NCBI RefSeq assembly: GCF_014873145.1
Contig: NZ_JADBEK010000001.1
Location: forward strand, 2,294,001 to 2,358,000
Origin: Nonomuraea angiospora
GTDB taxonomy: Bacteria > Actinomycetota > Actinomycetes > Streptosporangiales > Streptosporangiaceae
DNA: 64,000 nucleotides
Direction: 5' to 3'
Positions 25,764-34,870 of this stretch are shown piece after piece. Below the pieces are notes generated by a model. The model had not been told where the DNA came from and made no database searches. It saw nothing but the letters and a program-made list of their open reading frames with translations. The first letter of the stretch is position 1, and every line of letters starts with the position of its first letter. Position numbers and translations under genes: made by a program.

Positions 25764-26432
25764 TTAGGGGTAGTACGCGGCCAGCTTGGCCTTGATCTTG
25801 GCCACCGTGGCGTCGAAGGGCATGAGCTGCGGGTCGCCGTGCCGGTAGTCGAGGAGCTGGACGGCGTACACGGCGCGGCCCTGGCGGACCACGGCGACCC
25901 AGAAGTGGTGCGTCAGGGTCGAGTACGGGTTGACGGCGGCGGTGACCCGCAGGACCTCCACGCCGTCCGCCTCGCCCGCGCTGGTGACGTCGAACACCGC
26001 GGAGCCGGTCTCGGCCGGCGGATTGCGGTCGACGCAGGTGGCCAGGTCGGCCCGCCATTGCCGCTCGAAGGCGGCCGCGGCGTCAGCGCTCGGGAAGACC
26101 CAGACGTCGTTGTAGGAGTGGAACCACGTCGGCGTGGAGAACCTCGCGCTGACGCCCGCGCTCGCGCCGGTGGCGCGCCCGTACTCCCAGCAGGTCGGGC
26201 CGGTGACGCCGGGCTCGAAGTACGGGTTGATCCATGGGTCCCCGTACGACTCGCTGACCGGCGGCTGATCCGCCTTGGTGAGCAGCACTCCGCGGTCGAC
26301 TCCGGCCTGGGCGGCGCCGGCCTGGGCGGTCGAGGCCGGTGCGGCGGAGGCGGTCGCGGGGAGGGCGGTGAGGAGCATGGCGCAGACGACGGTGGCGCCG
26401 CTCAGAGCAGACCGAACTGCGGATAAGTGCAT
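25764..26432 (-). CDS. Secreted protein resembling PknH-type sensor domains
   Basis: A 222-residue exported protein. The N-terminus is a signal peptide (SALSGATVVCAMLLTALPATASA). The mature part has a lone Cys in TCWEYG, a second in DLATCVDRN and an alpha/beta pattern ending FDATVAKIKAKLAAYYP. That pattern resembles the extracellular sensor-like domain of mycobacterial PknH and LpqQ-type proteins, but I see no decisive motif. It is transcribed alone, away from the sulfotransferase gene, and followed by a hairpin. Confidence 0.7.
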   Translation of the reverse strand: MHLSAVRSALSGATVVCAMLLTALPATASAAPASTAQAGAAQAGVDRGVLLTKADQPPVSESYGDPWINPYFEPGVTGPTCWEYGRATGASAGVSARFSTPTWFHSYNDVWVFPSADAAAAFERQWRADLATCVDRNPPAETGSAVFDVTSAGEADGVEVLRVTAAVNPYSTLTHHFWVAVVRQGRAVYAVQLLDYRHGDPQLMPFDATVAKIKAKLAAYYP

Positions 26433-26568
26433 GGGATGTCCTCTCTCCGAAGCTTGACTGCATTGATCATCTGATGTCAGGCACGAGAGTCATGCAGATT
26501 CGGCAATCGTGATCAAAGCGCAACAAAGATCCATCACACACGGGGGCCGGCAGAAAAATGTACAACTG

Positions 26569-26597
26569 TTGAGTTTTTTCGCCCGTCCTCCTAGCCT
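26569..26597 (+). promoter_or_regulatory. Putative promoter of the sulfotransferase gene
   Basis: TTGAGT (26569-26574) and TAGCCT (26592-26597) are spaced by 17 bases inside an unusually AT-rich patch of the divergent region. The start at 26636, with AGGGGAA ahead of it, would lie about 30 bases beyond the transcript start. Confidence 0.4.
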
Positions 26598-26635
26598 GAG
26601 GGCGACCGCCATCGCGGACGACAGGGGAACTCGTC

Positions 26636-27358
26636 ATGATCAAAGTCATCGGCGCGGGCCTTCCACGCACCGGCACCACGTCAATGAAGGCCGCGCTGGA
26701 GCGGCTGGGCTTCGCCCCCTGCTACCACATGGTCGAGGTGATGACCCATCCCGGCCACGTCGATCACTGGCTGGAGGCTGCCGCCGGAAAAGTCCGGACT
26801 CGCGAGGACTGGGACCGGGTCTTCGAGGACGGCTACCAGGCGGAGGTGGACTGGCCCGCCAGCTTCTACTGGCGGGAGCTGGCCGACGCCTATCCCGAGG
26901 CGAAGGTCATACTCACCGTACGAGACCCGCACAAGTGGTACCCGAGCATCCGGATGCTGCTCTCCGGCGAGAACCGGCCGGACCCTTCGGACGAGATGCC
27001 CGAGGAGGTCCGCCGGCTCTTCTCGACCATGCAGCGGATGCGGCCGGCTCTGAACCAGATGGGGCAGGCCCTTTTCGGCCCCGGCTGGGCTTTCGGGGAC
27101 GACCTGTCCGACGAGGAGCTGGTCGTCGCGGCCTTCGACCGGCACGTGGAGACGGTGAAGCAGAGCATACCCGCGGAGCGGCTGCTGGTGTTCGACGTGC
27201 GGGAGGGGTGGGAGCCGCTGTGCGCCTTCCTCGGCGTGGACGTCCCGGCCGGCGAGCCGTTCCCGCATCTGAACGACGCCGAGTCGATGCGGCAGGCGTT
27301 CGAGCGGATGAAGGCCGGCGACATGTCGGGCTTCCCGCTCGGCCGGCCCGGTAGCTGA
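26636..27358 (+). CDS. Sulfotransferase family protein
   Basis: A 240-residue sulfotransferase-fold protein. The N-terminal VIGAGLPRTGTTSMKAALERLG is the 5'-phosphosulfate-binding loop for PAPS. The region LTVRDPHKWYPSI fits the 3'-phosphate-binding motif. Such small bacterial members transfer sulfate to unknown acceptors, sometimes secondary metabolites. It is separated from the upstream secreted-protein gene by an AT-rich divergent promoter region and followed by a TetR gene 48 bases later on the same strand. Confidence 0.85.
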   Translation: MIKVIGAGLPRTGTTSMKAALERLGFAPCYHMVEVMTHPGHVDHWLEAAAGKVRTREDWDRVFEDGYQAEVDWPASFYWRELADAYPEAKVILTVRDPHKWYPSIRMLLSGENRPDPSDEMPEEVRRLFSTMQRMRPALNQMGQALFGPGWAFGDDLSDEELVVAAFDRHVETVKQSIPAERLLVFDVREGWEPLCAFLGVDVPAGEPFPHLNDAESMRQAFERMKAGDMSGFPLGRPGS

Positions 27359-27406
27359 CAGGCCGTAGTGGATAGCATCGGCCTGCGCGGGATGAGGTGA
27401 CCAGCA

Positions 27407-28018
27407 GTGACCGATGCCATCGAGCAGGCCGGCGGCGGCGAGCGAAAGGGCGAGCGCACCCGCCGCCGCATCCTGGAGGCAGGGCGGCGGGTGTTCGGCG
27501 AGGTGGGCTACGACCGCGCCACCATCCGGGCCATCGCCGCCGAGGCGCGGGTGGACAAGTCCTCGGTGATCCAGTATTTCGGCACCAAAGAGCAGCTCTT
27601 CCGCGAGGCTCTCGACCTCCGCATCAACGTGGACGCGCTCACGGTGGACGGCGACCCGGCGGCCTCGGCGGAGAACTACCTGCGCGCCATGCTCGAACGC
27701 TGGGCCGCCGCCCCCGACAGCCCCATGGCCGTGCTCCTGCGTACCAGCCTGACCAGCGACGAGGCCGCCGACCTGCTGCGCAGGCACATCACCGCCGAGG
27801 CCATCGACCGCATCGCCTTCCACTTGGAGGGGCCGGACCCGCGGCTGCGGGCGGCGCTGGCCGGGGCCGTCATGTTCGGCATCACCTTCCACCGCCACCT
27901 GCTGCGCACTCCCGATCTGGCCGGCGCCCCGCTGGACGACGTCCTGCGCCTGGCCGTCCCGCTCATCCACGAGCTGCTCACATCGCCGCCGACCGCGACC
28001 GCCGCGCAAGAACCCTGA
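27407..28018 (+). CDS. TetR family transcriptional regulator
   Basis: A 203-residue TetR regulator that begins with a GTG at 27407. The HTH is RRRILEAGRRVFGEVGYDRA followed by TIRAIAAEARVDKSSVIQYF, and a C-terminal helical domain of the TetR_C type follows (MLERWAAAPDSPMAVLLR onward). It sits downstream of the sulfotransferase gene on the same strand and may regulate it. No clear operator was found. Confidence 0.9.
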   Translation: MTDAIEQAGGGERKGERTRRRILEAGRRVFGEVGYDRATIRAIAAEARVDKSSVIQYFGTKEQLFREALDLRINVDALTVDGDPAASAENYLRAMLERWAAAPDSPMAVLLRTSLTSDEAADLLRRHITAEAIDRIAFHLEGPDPRLRAALAGAVMFGITFHRHLLRTPDLAGAPLDDVLRLAVPLIHELLTSPPTATAAQEP

Positions 28019-28192
28019 CGGCCCGCTCGCGGTGTCCTCGCACACCGAGCGCCCCCACCGCCTGGACCCCTGGCGCCACCTCGTCGGCCCTCCCTCCGCC
28101 ATCCCCCGAACGCACACCGCTCCGTGTCACTCGCTGAGGCTCGGAGGCACTTCCCACGCGAGTGCGATTTCGGCAGTGCGCTCCCTGGGTAA

Positions 28193-28705
28193 GTGCCGAT
28201 GATGAGCTCAGAATGCTGGCTCACCCCAAGCGCTCAGCCCCGGCTCTCCTCCATCCACGGCACCGGTCTGTTCGCCATCGAGCAGATCCGCCAGGACGAG
28301 GTCGTGATGCGGCTCGGCGGGCGCGTCATCGGGGATGAGACCCTGGCCCGCCTCACACCGCCCTACAGCAGCCTCACCGTCGCCGAAGGCGTCCACCTGC
28401 TTCTCGATCCCGCTCACCCGGTGCGCTACGGCAACCACTCCTGCGACCCCACTCTCTGGCACCGTGACGCGACCACGGTGATCGCCCGACGGGACATCGA
28501 ACCGGGCGAGGAGCTCACCATCGACTACGCCACGCACACCGGCGTCGCCGCGTGGTCGATGGCCTGCCGTTGTGGCACGCCTTTGTGCCGCCGCGTCGTC
28601 ACCGGCGACGACTGGCGGCTGTCACGGCTGCGGGCCGCCTATGGCACCCATTGGAGCCCGCCCCTGCTCGGACGCATCGAGGCCGCCGTCCTTGACTCCT
28701 CATGA
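28193..28705 (+). CDS. SET domain-containing protein
   Basis: A 170-residue SET-domain protein, a putative protein-lysine methyltransferase. It shows SSIHGTGLFAIEQI near the N-terminus, then NHSCDPTLWH, then GEELTIDYAT. It ends with a post-SET cysteine cluster CRCGTPLCRR that could bind zinc. These are the classic SET motifs for S-adenosylmethionine and substrate lysine binding. Several start codons are possible at 28193-28205. Bacterial SET proteins are often acquired from eukaryotes or intracellular bacteria; the target here is unknown. Confidence 0.9.
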   Translation: MPMMSSECWLTPSAQPRLSSIHGTGLFAIEQIRQDEVVMRLGGRVIGDETLARLTPPYSSLTVAEGVHLLLDPAHPVRYGNHSCDPTLWHRDATTVIARRDIEPGEELTIDYATHTGVAAWSMACRCGTPLCRRVVTGDDWRLSRLRAAYGTHWSPPLLGRIEAAVLDSS

Positions 28706-28732
28706 CCGATCGTCACTCAGTACAGTGTCGGG

Positions 28733-29149
28733 GTGTCAGGTGAGCAGACGAGTGCGCGGGTGGACAGCTGGATCTGGTCGGTGCGGCTGACCAGGACCCG
28801 TTCGGTCGCGGCCGACGCCTGCCGGGGCGGTCACGTCCGGGTCAACGGGGTGCGGGTCAAGCCCGCGCACGTCGTCCGGGTCGGTGACGAGGTCCGGCTG
28901 CGGCACGAGGGGCGCGAACGCATCGTGGTCGTCTCCCGGATCATCACCAAGCGCGTCGGCGCCGCCGTGGCCGCCGAGTGCTACGTCGACAAGAGCCCGC
29001 CGCCTCCTCCGCGCGAGGAGACCGTCACGGTGGCCGCCCGGGCTCGTGGCGCGGGACGTCCCACCAAACGCGAGCGCCGCAGCATCGACAAGCTGCTCGG
29101 ACGCCCGGCGGCGGAGGGGCGGGACCGCAGGGACGGCCACGCCGATTGA
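28733..29149 (+). CDS. S4 domain RNA-binding protein (Hsp15/RqcP-like)
   Basis: A 138-residue protein with an N-terminal S4 domain (RVDSWIWSVRLTRTRSVAAD followed by ACRGGHVRVNG and VGDEVRL) and a basic C-terminal tail (RGAGRPTKRERRSIDKL). This matches heat-shock protein 15 / RqcP-type factors, which bind stalled 50S subunits carrying nascent-chain tRNA. It starts with GTG at 28733, 27 bases after the SET gene. Confidence 0.9.
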   Translation: MSGEQTSARVDSWIWSVRLTRTRSVAADACRGGHVRVNGVRVKPAHVVRVGDEVRLRHEGRERIVVVSRIITKRVGAAVAAECYVDKSPPPPPREETVTVAARARGAGRPTKRERRSIDKLLGRPAAEGRDRRDGHAD

Positions 29150-29220
29150 CGCGGCCGTCCGCATAGAGCCGGATGGCAAGGCGGTCGGGCTCCGTGGCGG
29201 CCGGCGCCAGAGCACCTCGA

Positions 29221-30483
29221 TCAGGTCGTGGGGGTCGTCTCGGGGGCGAGGCCGGTGTCGTCGAGAGCCGGGGCCGGTGCCAGGCGCGCGCTGATCGTCA
29301 TCACGGCGAGGCCGGCCAGGACGATGGCGGCGCCGACGTACAGCGGGGCGGTGTAGCCGAGGCCGGCGCTGATCGCCAGGCCGCCGAGCCAGGCGCCCAG
29401 CGCGTTGCCGACGTTGGAGGCGGAGACGTTGGCGCTGGCGGCGAGCGGGACCCCGTTCGCGTAGTCGGTGACCCGCGTGATCATGCCGGGCACGCCGGCG
29501 AACCCGAAGAGGCCCAGCAGGAACACCAGGACCACCGACGCGACGGGACTGCCGGCCAGCAGGCCGAACGCGATGAGCGTGGCGGTGAGGCCGGCCAGCG
29601 AGACGACCAGCGTGCGGTCCCGGTCGCCGTCCGCGGCCCGCCCGCCGGCCAGGTTCCCGATCACCAGGCCGCTGCCGTACACGACGAGCAGCCAGGCGAC
29701 GTCGGCGCCGGAGAAGCCGGTGACCCGGGTGAAGGTGTAGGCGATGTAGCTGAACGCGCCGAACATCCCGCCGTAACCGAGCGCGGTGGCCGCCAGCGTC
29801 AGCCAGACCTGCGCGGAGCGGAACGCGCGGAGCTGGACGCGCAGCCCGTTCGGGCCGGAAGCCGCCGAGGGACGCGTACGGTCCACCGCGCCGGCCCAGC
29901 CCGGCACCATCGCCGCGATGGCGACCAGGGCGATCACGCCGATCGCGGTGATCGCCCAGAACGTGACGCGCCAGCCCCAGCGCTCGCCGACCAGGGCGCC
30001 GAACGGGACGCCCAGGACGTTCGCCAGCGTCAACCCGGCGAACATCACCGCCACCGCCCTCGACGCCCGCTCCGGCGCGACCATGCGCCGGGCGACGAGC
30101 GAGCCGATGCCGAAGAACGAGCCGTGACACAGGGCGGCGACGACGCGTCCGAGCAGCATCACCGGATAGCCGGACGCGACGGCGGAGAGGAGGTTGCCGG
30201 CGACGAACAGCGCGACCAGCCCGATGAGGACCGGCTTGCGGGGCAGCCCGCCGGTGGCGGCGGTCACCACGATCGCGCCGACCGCGACGCTCAGCGCGTA
30301 CCCGGAGATCAACCATCCCGCCGCGGCCTCGGACACGGCCAGGCTCCGGCTCACCTGCGGAAGCAGGCCCGCGATCACGAACTCGGTCAGGCCGATCCCG
30401 AAGCTGCCGAGGGTCAGCGCGATGAGCCCGGCGGGCATTCGCGGGCTGCCGTTTGCCTGAATTGTCACCCGAACATCATCCAC
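29221..30483 (-). CDS. MFS transporter, drug-efflux/AraJ type
   Basis: A 420-residue, 12-helix major facilitator of the DHA1 kind. N-terminal GSFGIGLTEFVIAGLLPQVSRSL and the loop GRVVAALCHGSFFGIGSLVA are typical of AraJ/CmlA-like exporters of sugars or drugs. The start is a GTG at 30483; a second GTG a few codons in is possible. It is transcribed alone and converges on the S4 gene with a 71-base gap. Confidence 0.9.
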   Translation of the reverse strand: MDDVRVTIQANGSPRMPAGLIALTLGSFGIGLTEFVIAGLLPQVSRSLAVSEAAAGWLISGYALSVAVGAIVVTAATGGLPRKPVLIGLVALFVAGNLLSAVASGYPVMLLGRVVAALCHGSFFGIGSLVARRMVAPERASRAVAVMFAGLTLANVLGVPFGALVGERWGWRVTFWAITAIGVIALVAIAAMVPGWAGAVDRTRPSAASGPNGLRVQLRAFRSAQVWLTLAATALGYGGMFGAFSYIAYTFTRVTGFSGADVAWLLVVYGSGLVIGNLAGGRAADGDRDRTLVVSLAGLTATLIAFGLLAGSPVASVVLVFLLGLFGFAGVPGMITRVTDYANGVPLAASANVSASNVGNALGAWLGGLAISAGLGYTAPLYVGAAIVLAGLAVMTISARLAPAPALDDTGLAPETTPTT

Positions 30484-30720
30484 CGGGGGCTGGGCGCGGT
30501 CCCCGGCGGCCGAGCCTGGGCGTCAGGAGATGTTCCCTCATCGTTGATCCCGCCTTCAGGCTGCCCTTTCCGAACACGCCGCCGCAGGGTCCAGGATCGG
30601 TGCCGCGACGAGGAGCCGGCGCTCATCGGCCGGGACACGGGTCTTCAGGTCGCGCGCCGCTTCCCCGGAGCACCGGCGACACCCGCGGCCGGTGGTGGCC
30701 GCGTCCTGAAGGAGTGATCC

Positions 30721-31935
30721 ATGCTTGGCAAGTCCCTGTCAGTGCCGACTGCGGACCCCGTCGCGGCCCCCGTCGTGGCCGCTGTCGTGGGCGCCGTCCT
30801 GGCCGCGGCCACGTTGACGGGCGCCGCCCCGGCCTCGGCCGCGGCCTCCGCCTGTGCTGACGCCCCCGTTCCCGCGCGCGTCACGACGAGCGCCGTGTTC
30901 AACGACCCCGCGGGCGGGGACCCGGCCGCCCTCGTGCGTACGCTCTGCGGCCTCGTCCGGCAGGCCCCCGCCGGGGCCCGTATCCAGGTCGCCCACTTCG
31001 TCATGTCGGGCGCCGCGGGCACCGAGTTCGCCGACGAGCTGATCAAGGCGCACCAGCGGGACGTGGACGTGCAGGTCATCCTGGACGGGGACACGCGCGG
31101 CGCGGCCGTGGCCGCCAAGCTCGCCGCCGCGCTGGGCACCGACACGGCGGCCGGTTCGTGGACGCACGTCTGCAGCGGGCCGCTGTCCGGTGGCACGGCC
31201 GCGTGCATCGGCAACAAGGGGCAGCACAACAAGTTCTACCTGTTCTCCCGCACCGGCGACGCCTCCGACGTGGTGGTCCAGTCGTCGGCCAACCTGACCG
31301 ACCTCAACTCCTCCACGTACTGGAACAACGCGGTCGTCCTGCCCGGGAACCGGCGCCTGTACGACGCCTACGCCCGCTACTTCGGCGACCTGGCCGCCGA
31401 GCGCAAGAACCTCGACTACTACCGCGTCGTCCAGACCGGCGGCCCCGGCGGGTCGGTGCGGGCCGCCTTCTTCCCCAAGGCGGACGGCGACCCCATCGTC
31501 GACGAGCTCGGCAAGGTGACCTGCCAGGGCGGCACCACGATCCGGGTCGGCATGTCCGAGTGGGACACCTTCCGGATCGCCATCCCGGCCAAGCTCCGCG
31601 ACCTGGCCGCCCGCGGCTGCACCGTCCGGATCGTGTACGGCATCATGAGCGACGAGGTCAAGCGGCTCCTGCTGGCCGAGCCGCGCGTCGAGCTGCGCAC
31701 CCTGGGCGACGGCGGCGCGCTGCCCGGCCGCGTGCACTCCAAGTACCTGCTGATCGAGGGCTCGTACGGCGGCGACCGCGACGCCCACTGGGTGATCACG
31801 GGCAGCCACAACTACATCGAGACGTCGCTGCGCCGCAACGACGAGACGCTGCTGAGGCTCAACGACAAGTCGATCTACCGGCAGTACGTCGCCAACTTCG
31901 AGCGCATGCGCGCCGTCGCGCCCCTGGCGGGTTGA
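30721..31935 (+). CDS. Secreted phospholipase D-like protein
   Basis: A 404-residue exported protein with a signal peptide ending TGAAPASA. Two HKD phosphodiesterase motifs are present: QHNKFYLFSRTGD and VHSKYLLIEGSYGGD, each followed by a conserved Asn-containing loop (SSANLTDLN; GSHNYIETS). Two such half-sites form one active site in phospholipase D enzymes. Substrates may be phospholipids or nucleic acid. GGAG lies before the ATG. An array of short repeats follows its stop. Confidence 0.92.
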   Translation: MLGKSLSVPTADPVAAPVVAAVVGAVLAAATLTGAAPASAAASACADAPVPARVTTSAVFNDPAGGDPAALVRTLCGLVRQAPAGARIQVAHFVMSGAAGTEFADELIKAHQRDVDVQVILDGDTRGAAVAAKLAAALGTDTAAGSWTHVCSGPLSGGTAACIGNKGQHNKFYLFSRTGDASDVVVQSSANLTDLNSSTYWNNAVVLPGNRRLYDAYARYFGDLAAERKNLDYYRVVQTGGPGGSVRAAFFPKADGDPIVDELGKVTCQGGTTIRVGMSEWDTFRIAIPAKLRDLAARGCTVRIVYGIMSDEVKRLLLAEPRVELRTLGDGGALPGRVHSKYLLIEGSYGGDRDAHWVITGSHNYIETSLRRNDETLLRLNDKSIYRQYVANFERMRAVAPLAG

Positions 31936-31946
31936 TCCTGGTCGCC

Positions 31947-32112
31947 GGCCGGCGGTCCTGTGGCCGGCGACAGGCGGTCCTGCGGCCGGCGGTCCTGCGG
32001 TCGGCGGCAGGCGGTCCTGTGGCCGGCGGCAGGCGGTCCTGTGGCCGGCGGTCCCGCGCTCGGCGGCAGGCGGTCCTGTGGCCGGCGGTCCCGCGGTCGG
32101 CGGCCGGCGCTC
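31947..32112. repeat. Array of short GC-rich repeats between convergent genes
   Basis: Variants of GGCGGTCCTGTGGCCGGC alternate with GGTCCCGCGGTCGGCGGC for about 165 bases between the phospholipase D stop and the stop of the minus-strand phosphotransferase gene. Units vary between roughly 15 and 24 bases and are imperfect. Like those at 8.5 and 10.9 kb, the array sits at a gene's 3' end. No coding function is seen. Confidence 0.75.
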
Positions 32113-32120
32113 CTCGATCG

Positions 32121-33020
32121 TCAGCCGGCGCTCTTGTGGTCGGCCAGGACCTCGTCGATGACCCGCCGCTGTACGGCGGCCTGCTCCTCGTCGGTGCCGA
32201 TCTTCTCGGCCAGCACGATCAGCGCCTTCCACAGTGCCCAGCCCCGGGCCCGCGCCCACATGGCGCGATCCTGGCCGGCGACCTGCCGGAAGGCCTCCCG
32301 GCTGTCGCCCGAGAGCATCGTCCAGGCGATCACCAGATCACAGGCGGGATCGCCGACGCCCGAGGTCCCGAAGTCGATGACGGCGGCCAGCTTCCCCTCC
32401 CTGACCAGCAGGTTGCCGGCGGCGAAGTCGCCGTGGAACCACACCGGCGGCCCGGACCAGGTCGCCTCCAGGGCGGCGTCCCAGACGGCCGACGCCAGGC
32501 CGGTGTCGAGCTGACCGTCCAGCGCGGCGAGGGCGCGACGGGTCTGCTCGTCGTAGTGCGCCGGCGGCGCGCCCCTGTAGAAGCTGTGCGCACCGGCCCG
32601 AGGCCCGCCCGCGGCGTCCACGCGCCGCAGCGCGAGGAGGAATTCGGCCAAAGACTCCGCGAACCCGCACGGGTCGTCCACGCGGTCGAGGGTGGCGGTC
32701 TGGCCGTCCAGCCACCTGCGGATCGACCAGTCGAACGGGTATCCCGCGCCCGGCACGCCCTTGGCCAGCGGCACGGGAACCGCGACCGGCAAGGACGGCG
32801 CGAGGACCGGCAGCCACCGATGTTCCTTGTCCACCGCCGGCGCGTAGCCGGCAGCGGTCGGAAGGCGCACCGTCATCTCCTCGCCGAGCCGATAGGTGCG
32901 GTTGTCCCATCCGTCGACCTCGACCGGCGTCACGGGCAGCTCGCTCCACTGCGGGAACTGGTCCTCGAGCAGCCGCTTGACCAGTGAGGCGTCGATTCCG
33001 GCACGTCCGTCGGGGGGCAT
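32121..33020 (-). CDS. Aminoglycoside phosphotransferase family protein
   Basis: A protein of about 299 residues with an APH/choline-kinase fold. VWFHGDFAAGNLLVREGKLA contains the catalytic loop HGDxxxxN, followed by VIDFGTSGVGDPACDL with the Mg-binding DFG-like Asp. VDGWDNRTYRLGEEMTVRLP is the N-terminal nucleotide-binding lobe. Close relatives are often annotated as aminoglycoside resistance enzymes but mostly act on unknown small molecules. The ATG at 33020 is chosen; a GTG four codons upstream is equally possible. Confidence 0.88.
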   Translation of the reverse strand: MPPDGRAGIDASLVKRLLEDQFPQWSELPVTPVEVDGWDNRTYRLGEEMTVRLPTAAGYAPAVDKEHRWLPVLAPSLPVAVPVPLAKGVPGAGYPFDWSIRRWLDGQTATLDRVDDPCGFAESLAEFLLALRRVDAAGGPRAGAHSFYRGAPPAHYDEQTRRALAALDGQLDTGLASAVWDAALEATWSGPPVWFHGDFAAGNLLVREGKLAAVIDFGTSGVGDPACDLVIAWTMLSGDSREAFRQVAGQDRAMWARARGWALWKALIVLAEKIGTDEEQAAVQRRVIDEVLADHKSAG

Positions 33021-33075
33021 GATGTCGACCACCCCGAGAGTGTGGCGGCCTCGACCGCCGCCGGGCAAAGGGTTT

Positions 33076-33519
33076 TCAGGCCGGCCTCTCGTCCTCCTCG
33101 AAGCAGAGCTCGCCGCCGAGCTGGGCGCCCAGCTCCAACTGGTCGTAGTAGATGCGGTGGCTGACGATGAGATCGTCCTCCACGGTCGAGACGCTGCACG
33201 CGCGCACGAGGATGGGGCGGCCGGTCGCCGGGGCCACGCCCCCTCCGGGCATCAGGTAGGCGCCCTTGTGCGTGCCGCTCAGGGTGTACTCCGCCACCAG
33301 GGTGTCACCCAGGATCGTGAGCGACTGGATGGTGCACCTCGAGTCCGGGAACGCCTCGATGAACGCGCCGTAGTAGGAGGCGATCTCGTCCCTGTCCTGG
33401 CCCACGCCGTCCGGCGCGACGAGGACCGCACCGCGGCTGAAGGTGTCCGCGAGATCGTCCACGTCGTGGCGGTTGAAGGCTCTGCGCAGCCGGTCCAGCG
33501 GGCGTCGGGGATCAGACAT
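33076..33519 (-). CDS. SnoaL/NTF2-like protein
   Basis: A 147-residue protein with the SnoaL (nuclear transport factor 2) fold. It begins DRLRRAFNRHDVDDLADTFS, where an N-terminal helix with NRHD is typical, and continues SYYGAFIEAFPDSRCTIQSL. The pocket is lined by later strands. Members include polyketide cyclases and small isomerases, but no active-site residues identify a reaction. It is transcribed divergently from a membrane-protein gene across a 222-base AT-rich gap. Confidence 0.85.
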   Translation of the reverse strand: MSDPRRPLDRLRRAFNRHDVDDLADTFSRGAVLVAPDGVGQDRDEIASYYGAFIEAFPDSRCTIQSLTILGDTLVAEYTLSGTHKGAYLMPGGGVAPATGRPILVRACSVSTVEDDLIVSHRIYYDQLELGAQLGGELCFEEDERPA

Positions 33520-33741
33520 CGACTCATTTTAATGGCCAGAAGGGCAATTATTGGGCCAACCCTCAGTACAGAAATATCGGGAAAAATCCGTTTTTCTGGA
33601 GACATATACGTCTGTCACGGTTCGCCGAGCCGTCCTGTCAGAGAGGGTGACCACCCTGGTGCCGGCATCGCCCCGGCGACTACCATCTCGGCCAGTTCGG
33701 AAAACGAGGAGTGCCTGCCCGGTGAAAGTCGAGACCGCCTG

Positions 33742-34233
33742 ATGCAGGCCGTCCTCCACGCGGCGGGGATCTCCGCCGGGTGCGCCCTCGCCCTCGCCCC
33801 GGCCCTGCTGCCCTCCGCGCATCCCACCAGGAGGTGGCCGCACGTCGTCATGGCGCTCGGCATGGCGGCCGGGCACCTGGGCGGCTGGTTCCTGCCCGCC
33901 GCGGTGCTCGCGCTGCTGACCGCCGGCTGGCTGTGCGGCTCCCCCTCCCGCCGCGCCGAGACCGGCCATCACATCCAGGACTTCGTGGTCATGTCCATCC
34001 TCCTGGTGCTGACGGCGTCCGGCTCGCCCCCTCTCGCCGGCGCCGCGTCCGGGCACCCGCACGGAGGCGGTGCGCCGGCCGCGGTGGCCCTGGCCATCGG
34101 GCTGGCCTGGACCTGCGCCCGGCTCGTCCGCGTCCTGCCCGCACGCGGCGCGGACCGAAGAATGTTCGGTCAGGACGTCTGCTCGGCCGGAATGGCGGCC
34201 AGCATGGCCTTCATGGCCGCGCTGGCCCTCTGA
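33742..34233 (+). CDS. Hypothetical membrane protein
   Basis: A 163-residue protein with four to five hydrophobic helices. A His/Gly-rich loop (SGHPHGGGAP) lies between the third and fourth helices, and other His occur near helix ends (MAAGHLGGWFLP; GHHIQDF), which might bind metal. I do not recognise the family. The ATG at 33742 overlaps a short upstream frame by one base (TGATG). It lies upstream of a cupin gene on the same strand. Confidence 0.65.
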   Translation: MQAVLHAAGISAGCALALAPALLPSAHPTRRWPHVVMALGMAAGHLGGWFLPAAVLALLTAGWLCGSPSRRAETGHHIQDFVVMSILLVLTASGSPPLAGAASGHPHGGGAPAAVALAIGLAWTCARLVRVLPARGADRRMFGQDVCSAGMAASMAFMAALAL

Positions 34234-34327
34234 CGGGTCAGCGCGCTGTCACACATCGGGGCGCTGCCTTGTCTGAGCTGGTACACGGCCGGACCGAGCC
34301 GGCCACCGTCCCGTGAAGGGAACCCCG

Positions 34328-34768
34328 ATGAGCATCGATCAGGCTCACGCCCACCAGCTGGAGAGCCCCGACAAGAGCGGGCCGCTACCGAAGATCGAGA
34401 TCGTCGCCACCGTGCCGGGGGCGCCGCCCGCGCCGGAGGGCGCCGAGGCCATGACGATCCTGGTCACGCTGCCGCCGGACAGCCCGGGCGCGCCGCCGCA
34501 CCGCCACTCCGGCCCCGCGTACGGGTACGTGGTCAAGGGCGCCATCAACTTCGAGCTCGAAGGCGAGCCCGTGCGGGTCGTCCGGGCCGGTGAGGCGTTC
34601 TGGGAGCCCGGTGGGGACGTGATCCACTACCAGGACGGCAACCACCTGGCCGACGAGGAGTCGGCGTTCGTGGTGACGATGTTCTGCGCGCCCGGGCAGC
34701 CGATGCTGATCCCGGTCAGCCCGCAGGAGCTGGAGGCCCGGCGAGACCGTCGCGCGCCGCGAGCATGA
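34328..34768 (+). CDS. Cupin domain-containing protein
   Basis: A 146-residue single-domain cupin. The two conserved motifs are visible: PGAPPHRHSGPAYGYVVKG (metal His pair and Glu-equivalent) and WEPGGDVIHYQDGN, with the later His. Start at 34328 has AAGGGA six bases before it; a GTG at 34313 is less likely. The function could be enzymatic or sensory; nothing nearby fixes it. A hairpin terminator follows at 34811. Confidence 0.88.
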   Translation: MSIDQAHAHQLESPDKSGPLPKIEIVATVPGAPPAPEGAEAMTILVTLPPDSPGAPPHRHSGPAYGYVVKGAINFELEGEPVRVVRAGEAFWEPGGDVIHYQDGNHLADEESAFVVTMFCAPGQPMLIPVSPQELEARRDRRAPRA

Positions 34769-34810
34769 CCGAGGCGGCCCTGTTCACGACCGCGCACTGA
34801 AGACAAAGAA

Positions 34811-34836
34811 GGCGGGAATCGGGGGCGTTTCCCGCC
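34811..34836 (+). terminator. Hairpin terminator after the cupin gene
   Basis: GGCGGGAA (34811-34818) and TTCCCGCC (34829-34836) form an 8-bp stem with a 10-base loop, extended by partial GAAG/CTTC pairing outside. It lies 43 bases past the cupin stop and insulates the methyltransferase promoter. Confidence 0.55.
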
Positions 34837-34870
34837 TCTTCAGAGAAAGACGTGCGCTTGGGCGGGTTTT

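Noticed and set aside
33551..33742. 63-residue frame ahead of the membrane protein
   Set aside because: It lacks a ribosome site and a domain pattern and probably reads promoter DNA.
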